Below the pieces are notes generated by a model. That model saw nothing but the letters and a program-made list of their open reading frames with translations. It was not told the DNA's origin and did not search any database. Shown here piece after piece: positions 14,550-20,364 of a DNA stretch of 20,364 bases. Position numbers and translations under genes: made by a program. Source of the DNA: CAYMDP01 sp964389375 (lineage in GTDB: Bacteria > Bdellovibrionota > Bdellovibrionia > Bdellovibrionales > UBA1609). Location: positions 1 through 20,364 of the forward strand of contig CAYMDP010000052.1 of the NCBI GenBank assembly GCA_964389375.1. The letters run 5' to 3'. Positions within the stretch are counted from its first letter, which is position 1; each line of letters opens with the position of its first letter.

Positions 14550-16484
14550 TTGTCCGAACGAATCGCTCTAAAAGAGAACATCACAGCTTCCGCGCATCTC
14601 AGTCTTGAGAAGTACCAAGATACTTATTCTTTTTCACTTCAAAAAAATGATGAGTTTTGGGCTGAACGAGCCGAGGAGCTTTCTTGGTTTAAGGGTTGGT
14701 CGAAAGTAAAAGATGTTCAGTTTAAACAGCCCCTGCAAATAAAGTGGTTCGTCGATGGCAAACTGAATGTCTCTACAAATTGTATCGACCGCCATTTAAA
14801 AAATAAAGGCTCTGACACCGCCATTCTTTGGGTTCCGGAAGACTCCAAAGAAAAATCAATTTCTATTTCTTACAAAGAGCTTCATAAAAAAGTTTGTCAG
14901 ACCTCTAATCTTCTTAAAAGCCTGGGAGTAAAAAAAGGAGACCGAGTCACCGTTTATCTACCCATGATTCCGGAAGCGGCCTACGCCATGCTGGCCTGCT
15001 CTAGAATCGGTGCAGTCCATTCGGTCGTTTTTGCAGGCTTCTCGCCAGAAAGCCTGGCCTCAAGAATTCTAGACTGCCAAAGCGAGTTTGTGATCACCGC
15101 TGACGAAGGTCTTCGCGGCGGAAAAAGTATTCCCCTAAAAGCCACCGTCGATGAGGCCCTCAAACAATGCCCTAAGGTTAAAAAAGTTTTAGTCGTCAAA
15201 AGAACTGGCGCAAAAGTAAATTGGAATGAAGCTTTAGATGTTGATTATAATTCTTTAATCGACTCTCAAGCCCCAAGCTTTGAACCCGAAGTCATGGACT
15301 CTGAGGATCCCTTATTTATTCTTTACACCTCTGGCTCTACTGGAAAACCAAAGGGAGTGTTACATTCTACTGCGGGTTATCTTTTGTACGCAAGCCTCAC
15401 CCACAAACTGATCTTCGATTACAAAGATAAAGAAGTCTTCTGGTGCACCGCCGACGTCGGCTGGGTGACCGGTCATAGCTACTTAGTTTATGGGCCTTTG
15501 GCCAACGGGGCGACGACCTTAATCTACGAAGGGCTTCCAAGCTATCCGACACCTTCAAGAATTTGGGAAATCGTCGATCAACATCAGGTGAATATCCTCT
15601 ACACTGCACCGACTTTAATTCGAGCCCTTCATGCCTTCGGCGATGCCGCGGTTAAAAAAACATCTAGATCTTCTTTAAGAATCTTGGGCTCTGTCGGTGA
15701 GCCGATCAATCCAGAGGCCTGGCTTTGGTATTACGAAACCGTTGGAGACTCTCGCTGCCCCATCGTAGATACCTGGTGGCAGACAGAAACTGGGGGGATT
15801 TTAATCAGTCCCCTTCCCGGTGCGACCCCTTTAAAGCCCGGCTCTGCGAGTTGGCCTTTTTTTGGAGTAGAACCCGTTCTCCTGGATGAAAAGGGAAAAG
15901 AAATCACCGGGCCAGGATCTGGAGTTTTATGCATTAAATCTTCATGGCCGGGACAGATGCGAACCGTCTACGGAGATCACGAACGTTTTTATCAAACTTA
16001 TTTCTCCCAGTACCCCGGCTATTATTTTACGGGTGATGGCTGCCGTCGTGATGAAGAGGGCTACTATTGGATCACTGGGCGCGTGGACGACGTTTTAAAT
16101 GTCTCTGGGCATCGCATCGGAACCGCAGAGGTTGAAAGTGCCTTGGTCCTTCACCCAGATGTTGCTGAAGCTGCTGTGGTCGGCTTTCCCCATGATATTA
16201 AAGGACAGGGCATCTATGCCTTTGTGACTTTGATGGCAGGAACAGTTGTGGGAGCAAGCTTAAACCAAAACTTGATTGACTTGGTTAAAAAAGAAATTGG
16301 CTCTTTTGCGAAACCTGACTTTATACAAATCGCTCCAGGCCTTCCTAAAACTCGCAGTGGAAAGATTATGCGTAGAATCTTAAGAAAAATCGCCTGCGGA
16401 GAACTGGATACAATTGGCGACACCAGCACACTTGCAGATCCCAAAGTTGTCACTGATCTAGCTGAAAATCGCTTGTCTTTTTGA
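14550..16484 (+). CDS. acs: Acetyl-CoA synthetase (AMP-forming)
   Basis: 644 residues, close to the ~650 usual for Acs. It converts acetate, ATP and CoA to acetyl-CoA, AMP and pyrophosphate in the cytoplasm. Visible motifs in order are the P-loop-like YTSGSTGKPKG (259-269), ADVGWVTGHSYLVYGPL (301-317), DTWWQTETGG (407-416) whose second Trp keeps the acyl pocket small enough for acetate, YYFTGDGCRRDEEGYYWITG (491-510), RVDDVLNVSGHRIGTAEVE (511-529) and SGKIMRRILRKI (603-614). Lys605 in the last motif is the catalytic Lys that Pat/CobB-type systems acetylate in other bacteria. The start is TTG, set by GAGGAG 8 nt upstream; an ATG at 14543 is in another frame. A promoter with an overlapping palindrome lies upstream. 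Confidence 0.97.
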   Translation: MSERIALKENITASAHLSLEKYQDTYSFSLQKNDEFWAERAEELSWFKGWSKVKDVQFKQPLQIKWFVDGKLNVSTNCIDRHLKNKGSDTAILWVPEDSKEKSISISYKELHKKVCQTSNLLKSLGVKKGDRVTVYLPMIPEAAYAMLACSRIGAVHSVVFAGFSPESLASRILDCQSEFVITADEGLRGGKSIPLKATVDEALKQCPKVKKVLVVKRTGAKVNWNEALDVDYNSLIDSQAPSFEPEVMDSEDPLFILYTSGSTGKPKGVLHSTAGYLLYASLTHKLIFDYKDKEVFWCTADVGWVTGHSYLVYGPLANGATTLIYEGLPSYPTPSRIWEIVDQHQVNILYTAPTLIRALHAFGDAAVKKTSRSSLRILGSVGEPINPEAWLWYYETVGDSRCPIVDTWWQTETGGILISPLPGATPLKPGSASWPFFGVEPVLLDEKGKEITGPGSGVLCIKSSWPGQMRTVYGDHERFYQTYFSQYPGYYFTGDGCRRDEEGYYWITGRVDDVLNVSGHRIGTAEVESALVLHPDVAEAAVVGFPHDIKGQGIYAFVTLMAGTVVGASLNQNLIDLVKKEIGSFAKPDFIQIAPGLPKTRSGKIMRRILRKIACGELDTIGDTSTLADPKVVTDLAENRLSF

Positions 16485-16508
16485 CGAACGCACAGCGCTC
16501 GTCAAAAA
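16478..16508. other. Near-perfect palindrome across the acs stop codon
   Basis: TTTTTGACGA and TCGTCAAAAA form a 10-bp stem; after one A-C mismatch the stem continues with CGC/GCG around an ACA loop. It includes the acs TGA. No separate U-tract follows on the plus strand, so it could be a weak terminator, an mRNA-stabilising 3' hairpin or a protein-binding site. Confidence 0.6.
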
Positions 16509-16564
16509 CTTGGCGAAATGGCCCGACAAGCTTTTGGCTATTGATAAATATTTAAGCAGCCCCC

Positions 16565-16594
16565 TTGTTATTTAAGTCCATCAATGCGTAGAAT
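16565..16594 (+). promoter_or_regulatory. Candidate promoter for the nrd region
   Basis: TTGTTA (16565-16570) and TAGAAT (16589-16594, 5 of 6 consensus positions) are spaced by 18 nt. A start near 16601 would put the small ORF about 77 nt downstream and nrdA about 335 nt downstream. Confidence 0.35.
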
Positions 16595-16677
16595 TTGAGC
16601 AAGGCTTGATCGATCTTTGTGCACTGGTTTTGGCTGAAATCGCATAGAAAGATGTCAAGCGAAAGAGAGGCAGAAAA

Positions 16678-16902
16678 ATGCTGATTTCTTCCCCGCAACA
16701 AGCTTGCTTCCCCATTGACACTTCTCTTTTGCCCGCGATAGCGTCGAAGATGTTACGCCAGCCAAACTGGGGATGGCTGGTATGGGGGAACAGGGAAGGT
16801 CACAAAATTCTCTTCTGTGAAGAGCAGAATGAATTTAGTAATCCCGAACTTTCATTAAATTTTAAACTGAGATCCACGAAGGCATTTTGCCCGAAGGGAT
16901 AA
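16678..16902 (+). CDS. Small hypothetical protein upstream of nrdA
   Basis: 74 codons with an ATG preceded at 7 nt by a good purine-rich site (AGAGAGG), ending 34 nt before nrdA. The product has aromatic residues in RQPNWGWLVWG near 47-57 and three cysteines; no signal peptide, membrane segment or known motif is visible. Part of its sequence also forms hairpins at 16758-16780 and 16810-16824. It could be a real small protein, a leader peptide for nrdAB, or an accidental frame in an untranslated leader. Confidence 0.35.
   Translation: MLISSPQQACFPIDTSLLPAIASKMLRQPNWGWLVWGNREGHKILFCEEQNEFSNPELSLNFKLRSTKAFCPKG
16715..16742 (+). promoter_or_regulatory. Weak second candidate promoter for nrdA
   Basis: A perfect TTGACA at 16715-16720 is followed after 16 nt by GATAGC, a poor -10. 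It lies inside the small ORF; if used, the small ORF would not be translated. Confidence 0.22.
16758..16824 (+). other. Two hairpins in the nrdA leader
   Basis: CCAGCCA (16758-16764) pairs with TGGCTGG (16774-16780) around a 9-nt loop, and CTCTTC (16810-16815) pairs with GAAGAG (16819-16824) around TGT. Neither is followed by a T-run. They may be leader structures or coincidental within the small ORF. No match to the NrdR box pattern was found nearby. Confidence 0.3.
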
Positions 16903-16936
16903 GTATTCTTCTGAGAACGAAAATTAAGGAGGGGCT

Positions 16937-19393
16937 ATGAACATGCAACCTGAGACTGAATTAAACCCGCAAAGCCGCAACCAAACAATGGCTCCACAGA
17001 CAGAGGTCAACAAAAACCCTGCTCTTGAAGACAGTCACGACAGTCCCAAAGTGATGCGCGTAAAGAAACGCGACGGTTCTTTAGAGCCCGTCAACGTAAA
17101 TAAGATTGTGAACGTCACAATCGCTTGTGCTTCTGGTCTTAATGAAGTGGACCCCATGCGAGTCGCAACGAAAGTGATTAGCGGTCTATATGATGGTGCC
17201 AGCACAAAAGAACTGGACAATCTTTGTATCCAAACTGCGGCCCTTTTGATTGGTGAAGAACCTCAATATAGTAAGCTTGCGGCCCGCCTTCTTGCTAGAT
17301 ACATCGATGAAGAAGTCAGTAGCCAAAACATCCGAAACTTTCATGATTCCGTCACGAAAGGCTACCAAAACGGACTGATCTCGAAAGAGAAATATGAATT
17401 CGTTCGTGAGCACAAAGAAGCTTTAAATATTATTATCAACGACACAAGAACCAGAAAGTTTGAATACTTCGGACTTCGCACGGTTTATGATCGCTATCTA
17501 TTAAAGGATCCGGAATCAAGACAGGTTGTCGAGACTCCTCAGTACTTCTTTTTACGAGTCGCCTGTGGTCTTGCAAAAAGCTTTCAAGAAGCCAAAGAGT
17601 TTTACGAGTTGATCTCAAGCCTTGACTACATGCCAAGCTCTCCAACTCTATTTAACTCAGCGACTCTAAGGGCGCAGCTCTCTTCTTGCTACCTGCTAGA
17701 CTCCCCGCTTGATGATTTGAACTCAATTTACGACAAGTATAAAGACATCGCTTTATTGTCTAAGTTTGCCGGCGGCATTGGAGTTTCTTTCTCGAGAGTC
17801 CGATCACGCGGAAGTTTGATTAAAGGAACAAATGGTCACTCCAATGGACTCGTTCCTTGGCTTAAGACTTTGGATTCGTCTGTTGCGGCAGTCAACCAAG
17901 GCGGAAGACGAAAAGGTGCGGCTTGTATTTATCTTGAGTCTTGGCATGCGGATATTGAAGAATTTCTAGAACTTCGCGACAACACCGGAGACGAAGCTCA
18001 AAGAACTCATAACTTAAATCTTGCGAACTGGATTCCTGATCTATTTATGAAGCGAGTCGAGACTGACGAAGTCTGGTCATTGTTTGACCCTAAAGAAGTT
18101 CCTCATTTCGTCGACCTTTATGGCGACGCCTTCGAGACTGCCTACCTTGAGGCCGAGACTGCAAAGCGCTTCACTCGCCAAGTAAAGGCTCGTGATCTTT
18201 ATTCTCGCATGATGAAGACCTTGGCTCAGACTGGAAACGGCTGGATGACTTGGAAGGATGCCTGCAACATTAAAAGCAATCAAACGGGTGAGCCTGAAAA
18301 CGTGATCCATCTTTCTAATCTCTGCACAGAGATTTTAGAAGTCACTTCAAACCGCGAGACTGCGGTTTGTAACCTAGGCTCGGTCAATGTGGGCAACCAT
18401 CTGACAGCCGACGGGAAATTTGATTTCGAAAAACTAGGCCAAACCGTAGAAGTTGCTGTGAAGTACTTAGATCGCGTGATCGATATTAACTTCTACCCGA
18501 TTCCAACATCTTCGTCTTCAAATGCAAAATGGCGCCCAGTTGGCCTTGGAGTCATGGGACTTCAAGATCTATTCTTTAAGATGAATCTTCCCTTTGATTC
18601 AGAGGAGGCTCAAAAGCTTTCGACTAAAATTCAAGAAGAGATCTACTTCCATGCATTAAAGACTTCTTCGGCCTTAGCTGAAAAGTACGGGCCTCATGAG
18701 AATTTTGCTCAGACTAAGGCTGCAAAAGGAATCTTCCAGTTTGATCTTTGGAATGTGGTGCCTGAGGATATGGAGCGCTGGGAAAAATTGCGCCGAAAAG
18801 TGAAGAAATCAGGACTTCGAAACTCTTTGATGATTGCGATTGCGCCGACGGCGACGATTGCCTCAATCGTTGGAGCTTATGAAGCCATCGAGCCTCAGAT
18901 CTCTAACTTGTTTAAGCGCGAGACCTTGTCTGGTGAATTCATTCAAATCAACCGCTACTTGGTTGATGAATTGAAACGCCGTGGACTTTGGAGTGAAGAA
19001 ATTCGCAACAAAATTAAATCTAACGATGGATCTATCGCTGAAGTTGAAGAACTTCCTGAAGATATCAAACTGATTTACCGAACAGTTTGGGAAGTTCCAC
19101 AAAAAGCATTGATCGATATGGCAGCCGCACGCGGTGCTTTTATCGACCAAAGCCAAAGCTTGAATCTATTTATCGAAAGTCCGACCATCGGCAAACTTTC
19201 AAGCATGTACATGTATGCTTGGAAGCAAGGTGTAAAGACGACTTATTACCTAAGATCACGACCTGCGACAAAGATCTCGAAGACTACAAATCAAATGGAG
19301 TCCAAGACGTCTACACCAAAGCCGACTTTTACGGACGCTGAGGCGGTCACTTGTTCTTTAGAAAACCCAGAAGTTTGCGAAGCTTGTCAGTAG
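16937..19393 (+). CDS. nrdA: Ribonucleoside-diphosphate reductase class I, large (catalytic) subunit
   Basis: 818 residues. It reduces ribonucleotides to deoxyribonucleotides with the radical supplied by NrdB. An ATP-cone, the allosteric activity site, occupies about 38-128 (KVMRVKKRDGSLEPVNVNKI to LLARYIDEEV). Active-site features are Cys251 (SSCYLLD) and Cys478 (AVCNLGS) as the redox pair, N461-C463-E465 in SNLCTEI as the radical-site triad, and the radical-transfer tyrosines Tyr770-Tyr771 in TTYYLRSRPA. The C-terminal CEACQ (Cys814, Cys817) is the swinging dithiol that accepts electrons from thioredoxin or glutaredoxin. The start ATG at 16937 follows AAGGAGGGG; a second ATG at 16943 is also possible. 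nrdB begins 30 nt after the stop codon. Confidence 0.97.
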   Translation: MNMQPETELNPQSRNQTMAPQTEVNKNPALEDSHDSPKVMRVKKRDGSLEPVNVNKIVNVTIACASGLNEVDPMRVATKVISGLYDGASTKELDNLCIQTAALLIGEEPQYSKLAARLLARYIDEEVSSQNIRNFHDSVTKGYQNGLISKEKYEFVREHKEALNIIINDTRTRKFEYFGLRTVYDRYLLKDPESRQVVETPQYFFLRVACGLAKSFQEAKEFYELISSLDYMPSSPTLFNSATLRAQLSSCYLLDSPLDDLNSIYDKYKDIALLSKFAGGIGVSFSRVRSRGSLIKGTNGHSNGLVPWLKTLDSSVAAVNQGGRRKGAACIYLESWHADIEEFLELRDNTGDEAQRTHNLNLANWIPDLFMKRVETDEVWSLFDPKEVPHFVDLYGDAFETAYLEAETAKRFTRQVKARDLYSRMMKTLAQTGNGWMTWKDACNIKSNQTGEPENVIHLSNLCTEILEVTSNRETAVCNLGSVNVGNHLTADGKFDFEKLGQTVEVAVKYLDRVIDINFYPIPTSSSSNAKWRPVGLGVMGLQDLFFKMNLPFDSEEAQKLSTKIQEEIYFHALKTSSALAEKYGPHENFAQTKAAKGIFQFDLWNVVPEDMERWEKLRRKVKKSGLRNSLMIAIAPTATIASIVGAYEAIEPQISNLFKRETLSGEFIQINRYLVDELKRRGLWSEEIRNKIKSNDGSIAEVEELPEDIKLIYRTVWEVPQKALIDMAAARGAFIDQSQSLNLFIESPTIGKLSSMYMYAWKQGVKTTYYLRSRPATKISKTTNQMESKTSTPKPTFTDAEAVTCSLENPEVCEACQ

Positions 19394-19423
19394 TTGAATG
19401 AACAGCCCAGGAGGAAACAGCAT

Positions 19424-20364
19424 ATGATTTTAGATCCAGGATTTGACCTCACACTTCGGCCAATGAAGTACCCCGTGTTTTTTGAAATGTATAAAAACGC
19501 GATTAAAAATACTTGGACCGTCGATGAAGTTGATTTCAGCACAGATATCGTCGACTTAAATAAAAAGATGACTTCATCAGAGCGCTTTTTAATTAGTCGC
19601 CTTGTGGCCTTTTTTGCCACAGGAGATTCGATTGTTGGAAATAACCTGGTGATTAATCTTTACAAGCATGTGAATTCCCCTGAGGCACGTCTTTACCTAA
19701 GTCGTCAGCTTTATGAAGAGGCTCTGCATGTTCAGTTTTATCTGACACTTTTGGACACCTATATTCCTGATCATAAAGAACGTGAGCTGGCTTTTTCTGC
19801 CATTCACAATATTCCATCCATCAAAAAGAAGGGCCAATTTGCCTTTAAGTGGATGGATTCAATCAACGAATTAAAAGATCTAAAGACCAAAGAAGATCGC
19901 AGACGTTTTTTGATGAACTTAATTTGTTTCGCAGGCGCTATCGAAGGACTTTTCTTCTTCGGAGCCTTTGCTTACGTTTATTTCTTAAGATCAAAAGGTC
20001 TTTTAAGTGGTCTTGCGACTGGAACCAATTGGGTTTTCAGAGATGAAAGCTACCATATTGATTTCGCCTTCAAAGTGATCGAAACTGCGCTTCAAGAAGA
20101 ACCCGATCTTTTAGATGACCGCATGAAGGATATGGTTGTGGCCATGTTCCATGAGGCGATTGACTGTGAGATGACTTTTGCTCAAGACATTTTGGATCAC
20201 GGAGTTGCAGGGCTTTCGGCTCGCGATATGAAAACTTATTTGCAGTTTGTTGCCGATCAGCGCCTTGAGCGACTTGGGATTCCTCACCAGTTTAGTGTGA
20301 AGAACCCCTTCGACTTTATGGCCCTTCAAGACACTCAAGAGCTTGCAAACTTCTTCGAGCGTCG
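19424..20364 (+). CDS. nrdB: Ribonucleoside-diphosphate reductase class I, small (radical) subunit; 3' end outside window
   Basis: 313 codons are visible, open to the right edge, so only a short C-terminus (with the NrdA-binding tail) is missing. AGGAGG (19409-19414) lies 9 nt before the ATG. All diiron ligands are present with the spacing of E. coli NrdB: Asp68, Glu99, His102, Glu174, Glu208 and His211. The radical tyrosine is Tyr106 (seven residues after Glu99, as Y122 is after E115), and Trp31 and Asp207 align with the E. coli proton-coupled electron-transfer residues. It is therefore a tyrosyl-radical enzyme of subclass Ia, not the Tyr-lacking Ic type. It forms an operon with nrdA. Ligand numbering was counted by hand. 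Confidence 0.95.
   Translation, partial: MILDPGFDLTLRPMKYPVFFEMYKNAIKNTWTVDEVDFSTDIVDLNKKMTSSERFLISRLVAFFATGDSIVGNNLVINLYKHVNSPEARLYLSRQLYEEALHVQFYLTLLDTYIPDHKERELAFSAIHNIPSIKKKGQFAFKWMDSINELKDLKTKEDRRRFLMNLICFAGAIEGLFFFGAFAYVYFLRSKGLLSGLATGTNWVFRDESYHIDFAFKVIETALQEEPDLLDDRMKDMVVAMFHEAIDCEMTFAQDILDHGVAGLSARDMKTYLQFVADQRLERLGIPHQFSVKNPFDFMALQDTQELANFFER

Noticed and set aside
14543..14608. ATG just after GAGGAG upstream of acs, opening a ~21-codon frame
   Set aside because: Only about 1 nt from the ribosome site and out of frame with acs; the TTG at 14550 has ideal spacing and gives the conserved Acs N-terminus.
16800..16820. TCACA-N11-TGTGA inverted repeat as a possible NrdR or CRP site
   Set aside because: CRP uses TGTGA-N6-TCACA, the opposite order, and NrdR boxes are about 16 bp with a different core; neither fits.

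Overview
The window looks like chromosomal DNA from a Gram-negative bacterium, most likely a Bdellovibrionota (Bdellovibrio-like) species. The grounds are AT-leaning coding sequence, three outer-membrane barrel/lipoprotein pairs of no common named family, a chlamydial-like class I ribonucleotide reductase pair with an ATP-cone, and an SDR protein of a kind I associate with Bdellovibrio-like genomes. The assignment is an inference from gene content. No 16S rRNA or other marker is present. No tRNA, rRNA, CRISPR array, transposase or phage gene was seen.

Layout. 1-3558 (minus): an outer-membrane barrel gene followed, with a 14-nt overlap, by a large lipoprotein whose gene runs off the left edge. 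The barrel has no ATG/GTG/TTG start that retains its signal peptide and seems to use CTG or ATT. 3574-4092: non-coding, with a promoter, a 5' stem-loop and a terminator-like hairpin. 4093-5023 (minus): a DUF5522-type Cys-rich small protein overlapping a BtuF-like helical-backbone metal receptor that lacks a signal peptide. 5104-5202: an 18-bp tandem repeat (five full units plus a half) in the divergent intergenic region. 5260-6567 (plus): an SDR-type enoyl-ACP-reductase-like protein, ending 3 bp from the convergent gene. 6571-14312 (minus): two tandem paralogous copies of a two-gene module, each an outer-membrane barrel ending in SYVF and a ~740-816-residue lipoprotein with one EF-hand-like loop, both with the same 11-nt overlap. 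14432-16508 (plus): acetyl-CoA synthetase (acs), with a palindrome over its promoter -35 and a second palindrome across its stop codon. 16565-20364 (plus): a leader region with a small ORF and hairpins, then nrdA and nrdB (nrdB cut by the right edge).

The right-hand genes are core metabolism: acetate activation and deoxyribonucleotide synthesis. The left 14 kb is dominated by cell-envelope genes. The most promising undescribed system is the barrel plus EF-hand lipoprotein module: its gene order, stop/start overlap and Shine-Dalgarno placement are preserved across a duplication although the proteins have diverged, which suggests each barrel is made together with, and probably works with, its own lipoprotein. 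No function can be assigned from sequence alone.
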